DNA of 64,000 nt from Sedimentitalea nanhaiensis DSM 24252 (GTDB taxonomy: Bacteria > Pseudomonadota > Alphaproteobacteria > Rhodobacterales > Rhodobacteraceae), in assembly GCF_000473225.1 (NCBI RefSeq), contig NZ_KI421509.1:3490868-3554867 (forward strand). The letters run 5' to 3'. Of this stretch, positions 27,528-35,920 are shown piece after piece (within the stretch, counting starts at the first letter, position 1; the number at the start of each line of letters is the position of its first letter). The translations under genes were made by a program, and so were the position numbers. A model generated the notes under the pieces. The model saw nothing but the letters and a program-made list of their open reading frames with translations. It was not told where the DNA came from and did not search any database.

Positions 27528-28604
27528 ATGTCGCAACGCTTTGATACGCTGACCGCCCTCTTGAACCACGGCTTTGATACCGTGATCGACGTGCGCAGCC
27601 CCGCCGAATATGCCGAAGATCATGTGCCCGGGGCGATCAACCTGCCGGTGCTGGACAATGACGAACGCGCCGAGGTCGGAACGATCTATGTGCAGCAAAG
27701 CCCGTTTCTGGCCCGCAAGATCGGTGCGGCACTGGTGTTTCGCAACACCGCCGCACATATCGACACCACCCTGCGCGATTTCGACGGCGGCTGGCGGCCT
27801 CTGGTCTATTGCTGGAGAGGCGGGCAGCGGTCGGGCTCGTTTGGCTGGATGCTGGGCCAGATCGGCTGGCGGTCCGAAGTGATCGAAGGCGGTTATCGCA
27901 GCTATCGCAGGCTGGTGAATGCGGCCCTGTACCAACAGCCGCTGCCGCATCGCCTGATTGCGCTGGACGGGTACACCGGCACGGCCAAGACCGAATTGCT
28001 GCATCTGGTGGAGGCGCGCGGCGGGCAGATGCTGGACCTTGAGGGGCTGGCCGGGCATCGCGGATCGCTTTTGGGGCAGATGCCGGGCGGTCAGCCCAGT
28101 CAGAAAGCGTTCGAGACCCGACTGGCCGTGGCCCTGAGCGCGCTGGATCCGGCGCGACCGGTGCTGATTGAGGCAGAGTCCAGCAAGATCGGGCGGCTGT
28201 TTCTGCCGCCGAGTGTATGGGGGGCGATGAAAACGGCCCCCCGGATCGCGATCACCGCCCCGATTTCGGCGCGGACCGATTATCTGGTGCGGGCTTATGA
28301 TGATATCTTGTCAGAGGCCGACAGCCTGATGACGCAACTGGACAAGCTGCGGCCCCATCGTGGTCACGCCATCGTCGATGGCTGGTTCGAACGGATCGAG
28401 GCCGGAGACAAGCCCGGATTGACCCGCGATCTGATGCAGCAGCACTACGACCCGTCTTACGACAAGTCGCGCCTGGCCGTGGATGCCCCGGTGATTGCGC
28501 GGGTGCAGGCCTCTGCCCTGGACGCATCCGGGCTGGACAGGGCGGCGTCAGAAATAGAACGGGTGTTGATGGCCGGTGTTCAGCCGGACCCCAGCGCAAT
28601 CTGA
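27528..28604 (+). CDS. mnmH: tRNA 2-selenouridine synthase
   Basis: 358 residues. It replaces the sulfur of 2-thiouridine at tRNA position 34 with selenium from selenophosphate. The rhodanese domain (1-130) carries the Cys in VYCWRGGQRSGSF at about residue 96. A P-loop domain follows with ALDGYTGTAKTELLHLV. LIEAESSKIGRLFLP and EADSLMTQLDKL are typical of SelU. Its 3' end overlaps the convergent selD fusion by 25 bases. Selenophosphate would come from that partner. Confidence 0.94.
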   Translation: MSQRFDTLTALLNHGFDTVIDVRSPAEYAEDHVPGAINLPVLDNDERAEVGTIYVQQSPFLARKIGAALVFRNTAAHIDTTLRDFDGGWRPLVYCWRGGQRSGSFGWMLGQIGWRSEVIEGGYRSYRRLVNAALYQQPLPHRLIALDGYTGTAKTELLHLVEARGGQMLDLEGLAGHRGSLLGQMPGGQPSQKAFETRLAVALSALDPARPVLIEAESSKIGRLFLPPSVWGAMKTAPRIAITAPISARTDYLVRAYDDILSEADSLMTQLDKLRPHRGHAIVDGWFERIEAGDKPGLTRDLMQQHYDPSYDKSRLAVDAPVIARVQASALDASGLDRAASEIERVLMAGVQPDPSAI

Positions 28605-30745
28605 GCGGTTTCAGAGGTCAGCACGCCGACCCTGGCCGCAGGATAACCCTGTTGCTTTAGCTCCGCTACCATATCATCGGCCCGATCCGCCTTGACCGCC
28701 GCAAGCAGCCCGCCCGCGGTTTGCGGATCAAACAGCAGATCGGCCTTGCCGCCGTCAGGAAGCGAGGGAACCTGCACACGATTGGCGGCGAACAGGGTGG
28801 AGCGCACCCCGGCACCGGCCATCTGCTCTGCGCCCGCCATCACCGGTATCGCGGCCAGATCAAGCGTCGCACCGGTACCCGAGGCCTCGCAGATCCCAAG
28901 CAGATGACCGGCCAGGCCAAACCCGGTGACGTCGGTCATTGCATGGGCCATGGCCAGAATCTGCGATGCCTTCGCCTGTGATTGAGTCATTTGCCGGATC
29001 GCCGCTGCAATCCACGCCCCTTTGGCCTTTCCGGCCATTTCTGCCGCCATCAGAACCCCGCTTCCCAGCGGTTTGGTCAGGATCAGCACATCTCCCGCCC
29101 GCCCGCCCGCCAGGGTGATCGGGGCGCGGTCGCACAGGCCGGTGAGGGTGAACCCGATGGTCAGCTCACTGCCGACCGAGGTGTGGCCACCAACGATCTC
29201 GGCCCCGGCGGCGCGGATGGTTTCGTTGGCGGTCTGCATGATTTCAAGCAGGGTGCGTTGCTGCATCGGCGCAGACAGGCGCGGCAGAATGACGGTTGCG
29301 GTGGCGGCTTGTGGCGCGGCCCCCATCGCCCAGATATCCCCCAGCGCGTGAATGGCGGCGATGCGGGTCATGATCACCGGATCGTTCACAAAGGCGCGCA
29401 GGTGGTCGGATGTCATCACCTGCTGCGCACCGCCGGTTTGCAGCAAGGCCGCGTCGTCGCCGGGAAGGGCGGTGATGTCGTCACGTTGATTGGCGGGCAA
29501 CTCCGCCAGGACGTCGCGCAGCGCCCCGCGCCCGACCTTGGCCCCACATCCGCCGCACATCGGTTTGTCGCCCATCGCCTCGACCAGCCCGGTGGTGTGC
29601 ACCGGCGGCAGATCGACGGCCCCCATGGCGGGCAGATCGCGGAACCGGTTCATGAATTTGCGGTCGATACGATCCTTCCAGCGCCACATCGAGGGACCGC
29701 TGAGCGCAAGCCCGAACCGCTCTGCCAGCGCCGATTGTCCGCCCAGAGATACCAGCTTGAGATAGCCCTGCTGTGGCCGGTACCGTCGCATCGGGCCACC
29801 CGCGAGTGCGGCGCACAGGTTGTCATACAGGATCGGTGCCTGCCGCACCGCATAGACCCCGGCCTTGGGGCGTGGCGCGGCCGTCATTTGGGCACAGTCC
29901 CCGACCGCAAAGACCGCCGGGTCGCTGGTTTGCAGTGTGGCATCGACCGAAATGAACCCGTGGTCATGTGTCAGACCGGTGTTCGCCAGCCAGTCATAAG
30001 GCCGCGCTCCGGCGGCACCGGTGACAAAATCGGCCTCAATGGCGCGGCCATCTGACAACATGACAGCCTGCCCGGTCACCCTGGCGATTTTGGTGTTGGT
30101 CAGCACCGTGATACCCAGGTCATTCATCTGCCGCAGAACCCGGTCGCCTGCGGCGGCCCCAATGGCCGTCAGGGCGTCGGAGCGGTCGATCAGGGTGACG
30201 GTGCCGTCCCGGTCACGCGTCCGCAGCGCATGGGTCATGGCCATCGCCAGCTCCGCCCCGGCGACGCCCGCGCCCAGCACGACTATCCGTGCAGGTGTGG
30301 TGCCCGCCAGATAGGTGTCCCACTGTGCGGCGAACCGGCCCAGTGGTTTGGCCGGTATCGCGTGGTCTTCAAAGCCTGGCAGGGTCGGCATGGCCGAGGT
30401 GATGCCCACATCGATCGAGCAGACGTCAAATGCAATCGGCGGGCGGTCCGGCACGATCACGTGCCGGTGGGTGAGGTCGATGTCCTGTGCTGCGCCCAAC
30501 ACGATCCGCGCCCCGGCAAATCGCGCCAGTCGGATAAGGTCGATATCCAATTCGTCGCGCGTATAGTGACCGGCGATAAATCCGGGCAGCATGCCGGAAT
30601 AGGGGGCGGTCGGACCGGGGTTGATCAGCGTGACCCGCGCACCGGGCAGCGGGCGCATGCCCCATTTGCGCAGAACCAGCGCATGTGTGTGGCCGCCGCC
30701 GATCAGGACCAGGTCATGGGTAAGGGGAAGGTCAGGATGCTGCAT
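28580..30745 (-). CDS. selD: Fusion of FAD/NAD(P) oxidoreductase and selenophosphate synthetase SelD
   Basis: 721 residues in two parts. Residues 1-370 are an NDH-2/pyridine-nucleotide-disulfide-oxidoreductase-like module: LVLIGGGHTHALVL (FAD), IVVLGAGVAGAELAMAM (NAD) and AVFAVGDCAQM. Residues about 395-721 are SelD, with the active-site segment MCGGCGAKVG, LPGDDAALLQTG, HALGDIWAMGA, TDVTGFGLAGHL and LFDPQTAGGLL. SelD makes selenophosphate from selenide and ATP. The Cys-x-Cys of some SelDs is Cys-x-Ala here. Fusion to an oxidoreductase is known in marine bacteria; it may deliver reduced selenide (inference). No selA, selB or tRNA-Sec is in view. Confidence 0.94.
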   Translation of the reverse strand: MQHPDLPLTHDLVLIGGGHTHALVLRKWGMRPLPGARVTLINPGPTAPYSGMLPGFIAGHYTRDELDIDLIRLARFAGARIVLGAAQDIDLTHRHVIVPDRPPIAFDVCSIDVGITSAMPTLPGFEDHAIPAKPLGRFAAQWDTYLAGTTPARIVVLGAGVAGAELAMAMTHALRTRDRDGTVTLIDRSDALTAIGAAAGDRVLRQMNDLGITVLTNTKIARVTGQAVMLSDGRAIEADFVTGAAGARPYDWLANTGLTHDHGFISVDATLQTSDPAVFAVGDCAQMTAAPRPKAGVYAVRQAPILYDNLCAALAGGPMRRYRPQQGYLKLVSLGGQSALAERFGLALSGPSMWRWKDRIDRKFMNRFRDLPAMGAVDLPPVHTTGLVEAMGDKPMCGGCGAKVGRGALRDVLAELPANQRDDITALPGDDAALLQTGGAQQVMTSDHLRAFVNDPVIMTRIAAIHALGDIWAMGAAPQAATATVILPRLSAPMQQRTLLEIMQTANETIRAAGAEIVGGHTSVGSELTIGFTLTGLCDRAPITLAGGRAGDVLILTKPLGSGVLMAAEMAGKAKGAWIAAAIRQMTQSQAKASQILAMAHAMTDVTGFGLAGHLLGICEASGTGATLDLAAIPVMAGAEQMAGAGVRSTLFAANRVQVPSLPDGGKADLLFDPQTAGGLLAAVKADRADDMVAELKQQGYPAARVGVLTSETAQIALGSG

Positions 30746-30868
30746 GACGCGGTTCTATCCGCTTTTGATCGCCGTGCAAGCGGGGGCTGCCGCAATACGT
30801 GATTGTGACTATCCAAACGCGGCTGGCGCGTGCAGGGTGGTCTGAACCGGCACAACACGAGAGACCCG

Positions 30869-31345
30869 ATGCGCGCAGGCCTGCTTTGGATCCCGATTTG
30901 CAGCCTGATCTGGGTCAACAGCCTGTTGGCACAGGGGCTGACCGCGCGCGAAGGCTGGGTGGTACAGGCAACCGACAAACCCTATGCCGAGTTGATCGAG
31001 GCGGTGAAATCCGCGGCCGGAGCCAATGGCATGGGCGTTGTGACCGAGGCCGGCCCGACCCAGAGGGCGGCCAGCCGTGGCATCACCATTGCCGGCAACC
31101 GGGTCATTGGCGTGTTCAACAATGATTTTGCAGTTCAGATTCTTGCGCTGTCCACAGCGGCGATGATCGAGACGCCGATCCGGTTCTATGTCACCGAAAA
31201 TCCGGATGGCCGAGGCACCCTGTCCTATAAGACCCCGAGCCATGTCCTCATGCCCTATATGGAAGAAGGTGGCGAGGACCTGGCGGCATTGGCCCTGGCG
31301 CTGGATGCCCGGTTTGCCGCCATCGCCACGGCTGCGACACAGTAG
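30869..31345 (+). CDS. Exported DUF302-domain protein (second copy)
   Basis: 158 residues. A signal peptide (MRAGLLWIPICSLIWVNSLLAQG) precedes KPYAELIEAVKSAAGANGMGVV, RVIGVFNNDFAVQILALS and TPSHVLMPYMEEGGEDL, features of the DUF302 fold. It is only loosely similar to the DUF302 protein at 7103, so not a recent duplicate. The start at 30869 fits the signal peptide. It lies 78 bases ahead of the TPP enzyme. Function unknown. Confidence 0.8.
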   Translation: MRAGLLWIPICSLIWVNSLLAQGLTAREGWVVQATDKPYAELIEAVKSAAGANGMGVVTEAGPTQRAASRGITIAGNRVIGVFNNDFAVQILALSTAAMIETPIRFYVTENPDGRGTLSYKTPSHVLMPYMEEGGEDLAALALALDARFAAIATAATQ

Positions 31346-31423
31346 TCACACTGCTGTGACCGGGGTTGCGAAGGGAGCCGGGCCGGGCAATCTGCACCGG
31401 CAGAAATCACCGGAGCCCGCCTC

Positions 31424-33043
31424 ATGCCCGACCAGACCCTTCGTGCCGCCGATGTTTTGGCGCAACGGTTGTACGAGGCGGGGTGCCGCCATGCATTCGG
31501 TATGCCCGGCGGCGAGGTTCTGACGCTGGTTGATGCGTTGGAGCGGGCCGGAATTGCCTTTCATCTGGCCAAGCACGAAAATGCTGCCGGTTTCATGGCC
31601 GAAGGCGTGCATCATCGCGACCATGCACCGGCCCTTCTGGTGGCGACGCTGGGACCCGGCGCGATGAACGGTGTCAATGTGGTGGCCAACGCGTTGCAAG
31701 ACCGGGTGCCGATGATCGTCCTGACCGGCTGTGTCGATGCCGACGAGGCGCTGACCTATACCCATCAGGTTCTGGATCATCAGGCGGTGTTTCGCCCGAT
31801 CACCAAGGCAAGTTTCCGGCTGACGTCCGGGGGGGCGGATACAATTGCCGACAAGGCGGTGACAATCGCGACCGACCCGCGCCCGGGCCCGGTGCATGTT
31901 GACGTTCCGATCAATGTTGCGGATGCGCCGGCCCCGTCAGCGCCACGGCGGCGGCGCGCGGCGATCGGCAAGGTGGTGCCCCAAGGGGCAGATCTGGCGC
32001 TGGCCAAGGCGTGGCTGACACAGGCCGAGCGACCGCTGGTGGTGATCGGTCTGGATGTGTTGAGCGCGGACATCGGCCCGGTGCTGCGGGCGTTTGTCGA
32101 GCATTTCGCCATTCCCTTTGTGACCACCTACAAGGCAAAAGGCGTGGTCGACGAGGATCATCCCCTGTGTCTGGGGGCGGCGGGGCTGTCCCCGCTGGCC
32201 GACCGCCAGCTTTTGCCGCTGGTGGAACGGGCCGATCTGATACTTGCCATCGGGTACGATCCGATCGAGATGCGCCCCGGCTGGCGCGAGGCCTGGGATC
32301 CGCTGCGCCAGAACGTCATCGACATCGCGGCAGAAGCGAACAGCCACTATATGCATCAGGCCGGCCTGCATTTTGTGGCGGATATCGGCGCAACGCTGGA
32401 AGCGCTGGCACAAAACGTCAAGGCTCAGGCGACCTGGCCTCGGGGCGAACCGGCTGCGGCAAAGGCCGGTCTGGCACAGGCCTTTCCGGTAGACGAGCCA
32501 TGGGGTCCGGCCGCCATCATCGCCGAAACCCGCGCTGTGTTGCCCGCCGAGACGCTGGCCACCGCCGACAGCGGCGCACACCGCATCCTGCTGTCGCAGA
32601 TGTGGTCCTGTCACGAGGCGCGTGGTCTGATCCAGTCTTCGGCGCTGTGCACCATGGGGTGTGCGGTTCCAATGGCCATCGGACTAAAGTTGTCGGAACC
32701 GGCCCGACCGGTGGTCAGCTTTTCCGGCGACGCGGGCCTTTTGATGGTGGCGGGCGAACTGGCAACGGCAGCCGAACTTGGCACGGCGGCGATCTTTGTC
32801 GTGTTTGTCGATGCCAGTCTGGCGTTGATCGAGCTGAAACAGCGTCAGCGTCAGATGCCCAATCTCGGCGTTGATTTCGCCCGGCACGATTTTGCCGCGA
32901 TGGGGCAGGCCTTTGGCGGCAACGGGGTCACGGTGCGCAACCGCGGCGAGCTGCGCGCGGCCTTGCAGCATGCGATGGATGCCGATCGGTTTACGGTGAT
33001 TGCGGCGCAGATCGATCCGGCGGCCTACGACGGCCGTCTCTGA
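31424..33043 (+). CDS. Thiamine-diphosphate-dependent enzyme, acetolactate-synthase-like
   Basis: 539 residues with the three-domain fold of the acetohydroxyacid synthase superfamily. The N-domain holds CRHAFGMPGGEVLTLVDAL and the cofactor-activating Glu in LAKHENAAGFMAEG. The middle domain starts near 190. The C-domain has VVSFSGDAGLLMVAGELATA, where the usual GDG is GDA, and VFVDASL in place of the usual NN pair. The Mg ligand Asp is retained at both sites. Catalysis on a 2-keto acid is likely but the substrate is unknown. It could also be an oxalyl-CoA or benzoylformate decarboxylase relative. Confidence 0.8.
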   Translation: MPDQTLRAADVLAQRLYEAGCRHAFGMPGGEVLTLVDALERAGIAFHLAKHENAAGFMAEGVHHRDHAPALLVATLGPGAMNGVNVVANALQDRVPMIVLTGCVDADEALTYTHQVLDHQAVFRPITKASFRLTSGGADTIADKAVTIATDPRPGPVHVDVPINVADAPAPSAPRRRRAAIGKVVPQGADLALAKAWLTQAERPLVVIGLDVLSADIGPVLRAFVEHFAIPFVTTYKAKGVVDEDHPLCLGAAGLSPLADRQLLPLVERADLILAIGYDPIEMRPGWREAWDPLRQNVIDIAAEANSHYMHQAGLHFVADIGATLEALAQNVKAQATWPRGEPAAAKAGLAQAFPVDEPWGPAAIIAETRAVLPAETLATADSGAHRILLSQMWSCHEARGLIQSSALCTMGCAVPMAIGLKLSEPARPVVSFSGDAGLLMVAGELATAAELGTAAIFVVFVDASLALIELKQRQRQMPNLGVDFARHDFAAMGQAFGGNGVTVRNRGELRAALQHAMDADRFTVIAAQIDPAAYDGRL

Positions 33044-33101
33044 CCCCGATTCGATTGCGCCGCTGGTGGCGGGGCGTTGGCCTTGTTGTCGTTCCGCCGC
33101 A

Positions 33102-33140
33102 TCATTTGGCCCCACGCCGCGCGGCAATCCGCCCAAATGA
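33102..33140. repeat. Long-spaced inverted repeat
   Basis: TCATTTGG at 33102-33109 and CCAAATGA at 33133-33140 are perfect complements with a GC-rich 23-base spacer that can itself fold (GCCGC/GCGGC). It lies 58 bases past the TPP gene stop in a 241-base gap. It may be a transcription terminator without a U-tract. Confidence 0.35.
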
Positions 33141-33284
33141 CGAGCGGCCGATGGCAACAATCCTCGCATTGCCCACACGGGCTTTCACCAATACGCGAGT
33201 GGCGTCGATAGAGATATTTCAAGGGCTTACAGTTTGTTAAGCGTCATGCGGAGCGAACCGCACTTAACAGAACAGGACTTGCGC

Positions 33285-34652
33285 ATGCAGCACGACATTT
33301 TCGGCCAGCCAACCAGTCTGACCCAAACCGGCAGCCTGCAGGACTGGAATGCCGCGATGCTGGGATTTTTGGCCCATGCTGCGGTGACGCCCAAGCATCT
33401 GCTGGCCGTTTTGCAGGCCGAACCGGGATTTGCTCTGGGACATGCGGTCAAGGGGATGTTCTATCTGCTGTTGGGGCGACGAGAGCTGCTGACGGTTGCC
33501 CGCGACGATCTTGCGGCGGCGCAGTCCGGTCTTGCCGCCGGTCATGCCGATCTGCGCGAACGGCGTTATGTCCAGGCGCTGGATAGCTGGATGCAAGGCT
33601 GGCCCCGGCGGGCTGTCGGCCTGCTCGAAGACGTGCTGCGCGATCATCCCGAAGACGCGTTGGCAATGAAGCTCATCCATGCGGTTCGCTTTGTGCTGGG
33701 CGATGCCAAGGGCATGCGCCGGTCGCTGGAGCGGGTGTTGCCTGCCTATCGCTCCGACCATGCCGCGCACGGGTACGTGTTGGGATGCCACGCCTTTGCG
33801 CTCGAGGAAACCGGCGACTATGAACGGGCCGAGATCGTCGGGCGCCAGGCGCTTTGGACCGCGCCGGACGATGCATGGGGGCTGCATGCGGTTGCGCATG
33901 TGCATGACATGACAGGCAACGCCGCCAAGGGGCTGGATTGGCTGGCGGGGCGCGAAGCGGCCTGGTCCCATTGCAACAACTTCCGCTACCACGTCTGGTG
34001 GCACAAGGCACTGATGCATCTGGATCAGGGCCAGATCGACGCGGTGCTGGATCTGTATGACACGGCCATCCGGGCCGACAAGACCGATGATTACCGCGAC
34101 ATCTCCAATGCCACCTCTCTGTTGATGCGGTTGGAGCTGGAAGGTTTCGACGTCGGAGCGCGGTGGCGGGAACTGGCCGATCTCAGCGCGGCGCGCACGG
34201 AAGATGGCTGTTTGATCTTTGCCGACCTGCACTATCTGCTGGCCCTCACGGCGGACAATCGCGAGGCCGAGGTGGCACAGATGTTGGGCCGAATGCATCG
34301 GGATGCGCAGGGTACCGGTGACATGAATGCCCGAATGGCAGATCCGGGCCTGGCTGCGGCGCAGGGCCTGAGCGCCTTTGGCGAGGCGCGTTATGGCGAG
34401 GCTTTTGCACAACTGTTGCACGCGCGCACAGCCATGCAGATGGCGGGTGGCAGTCACGCACAACGTGATGTATTTGAACGCCTGACCATCGACGCAGGGC
34501 TGCGGGCCGGGCATCTTGATCAGGCCGAGGCGATTCTGAACGAACGTCAGTTGTACCGTGCCGGAACCGAGGATGCCTATGCCGCTGCCCGGCGCGATCT
34601 GATTGCGGTTGGTCGCGGGCAGGCCGGTGCCCAAAGCCTTCCGGCTCAGTGA
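33285..34652 (+). CDS. TTC38-like tetratricopeptide-repeat protein
   Basis: 455 residues. It begins MQHDIFGQPTSLTQTGSLQDWN and contains several degenerate TPR helical pairs, e.g. AHGYVLGCHAFALEETGDYE and WGLHAVAHVHDMTGNAAKGLDW. WWHKALMHLDQGQIDAVLDLYD is characteristic of the TTC38 family found from bacteria to humans. No signal peptide. AGGA lies about 7 nt ahead of the ATG. The gene ends 23 bases before opgC, so it may belong to the opg transcript. Function unproven. Confidence 0.85.
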   Translation: MQHDIFGQPTSLTQTGSLQDWNAAMLGFLAHAAVTPKHLLAVLQAEPGFALGHAVKGMFYLLLGRRELLTVARDDLAAAQSGLAAGHADLRERRYVQALDSWMQGWPRRAVGLLEDVLRDHPEDALAMKLIHAVRFVLGDAKGMRRSLERVLPAYRSDHAAHGYVLGCHAFALEETGDYERAEIVGRQALWTAPDDAWGLHAVAHVHDMTGNAAKGLDWLAGREAAWSHCNNFRYHVWWHKALMHLDQGQIDAVLDLYDTAIRADKTDDYRDISNATSLLMRLELEGFDVGARWRELADLSAARTEDGCLIFADLHYLLALTADNREAEVAQMLGRMHRDAQGTGDMNARMADPGLAAAQGLSAFGEARYGEAFAQLLHARTAMQMAGGSHAQRDVFERLTIDAGLRAGHLDQAEAILNERQLYRAGTEDAYAAARRDLIAVGRGQAGAQSLPAQ

Positions 34653-34675
34653 TTTTACTTACTCAGGACACGACA

Positions 34676-35920
34676 ATGGCGACAGTTTCGCCCCCCACGC
34701 AATTCCTGTCTCCGCCTGCGACACCTGTTGCGGCGGCGGCCCAACGTGACCCGCGGCTTGATTTCTACCGCGGCATCGCGATGTTCATCATCCTGATCGC
34801 GCATATCCCGTTCAACCCCTGGAGCAGCTGGATTCCGGCCCGGTTCGGCTGGTCCGATGCCACCGAGATCTTTGTGTTCTGTTCGGGCATGGCGTCGGCC
34901 ATCGCCTTTGGCGGGGCCTATGCGCGCAGGGGCTGGGCAATGGGCACAGCGCGGGTCGTGTTTCGGGTCTGGCAGGTCTATTGGGCGCATATCGGGCTGT
35001 TCTTCTTTGTTGCGATGCTGATGGCGGCGCTCGACACTTATGGCGTGTTCGATAAAAGCTATGTCGACGGGCTGAACCTGGGTCGCTTTTTTGCCGATCC
35101 GATGCCGCAGATCGTCGGCATGTTCACCCTGACCTATGTGCCGAACTATTTCGACATTCTTCCGATGTATCTGGTGGTGCTGGCGCTGATGCCGCTGTTC
35201 ATGGCGCTGGCCCGTATCGATCTGCGGGCCGTGGCCGTTGCCAGTATCGTGATCTGGCTGGGGGCGACGCTGAACCTGTTGTCGCTGCCCGCCGAGCCCT
35301 GGTCCGAACGGCCGTGGTTCTTTAATCCGTTTGGCTGGCAGTTGCTGTTTTTCACCGGCTTCGCCCTGATGCGCGGTTGGTTGCCCGCTCCGCCGGTGTC
35401 GCGGACGCTGGCCTGGGCCTGTTTTGCCTTTCTGATCCTGACCGCGCCATTCGGGTCGTGGAAGGTGTTCAACTGGGTAAACGATGCCAGCCCGGCTCTG
35501 GGCGAGCGCTTCCGCGAGGTCTGGTCGTTGTTCAGCGCGCAAGAGACCGCCACCGGGTTCAGCCTGCGCGACAAGACCAACTTTGGCGTGCTGCGGTACC
35601 TGCATTTTCTGGCGTTGGCCTATCTGGCCTGGATCGCCGCCGGAGAGGGTGGGCAGCGGTTGCGCGCGGCGGGCACCGGTGCGTTTGCACAGGTCTGGCA
35701 GGTGGTGTTGAAAATCATCACCAAGGTCGGTCAGCAATCGCTGGCGGTTTTTGTGTTTTCGATGGCGGTCGCCCGCCTGTTGGGCTTTGTTCTGGATCAG
35801 ATCGGGCGGAGTTCCGCCGCCGTTTTGCTGGTCAATCTCGCGGGCTTTGCAATGATTATTGCGGTTGCCTATATCGCGGGTTGGTTCAAGTCGCATCCGT
35901 GGCGGAGCAAACGCGCATGA
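34676..35920 (+). CDS. opgC: OpgC, osmoregulated periplasmic glucan modification membrane protein
   Basis: 414 residues with about ten membrane helices. DPRLDFYRGIAMFIILIAHIPF, with WIPARFGWSDATEIFVFCSGMASA, is the OpgC signature. The family is an acyltransferase-like membrane protein that adds succinyl groups to periplasmic glucans, using acyl groups from the cytoplasm. AGGA lies about 8 nt upstream of the ATG at 34676. Its stop overlaps the opgG start (ATGA), which ties it to glucan synthesis. Confidence 0.93.
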   Translation: MATVSPPTQFLSPPATPVAAAAQRDPRLDFYRGIAMFIILIAHIPFNPWSSWIPARFGWSDATEIFVFCSGMASAIAFGGAYARRGWAMGTARVVFRVWQVYWAHIGLFFFVAMLMAALDTYGVFDKSYVDGLNLGRFFADPMPQIVGMFTLTYVPNYFDILPMYLVVLALMPLFMALARIDLRAVAVASIVIWLGATLNLLSLPAEPWSERPWFFNPFGWQLLFFTGFALMRGWLPAPPVSRTLAWACFAFLILTAPFGSWKVFNWVNDASPALGERFREVWSLFSAQETATGFSLRDKTNFGVLRYLHFLALAYLAWIAAGEGGQRLRAAGTGAFAQVWQVVLKIITKVGQQSLAVFVFSMAVARLLGFVLDQIGRSSAAVLLVNLAGFAMIIAVAYIAGWFKSHPWRSKRA

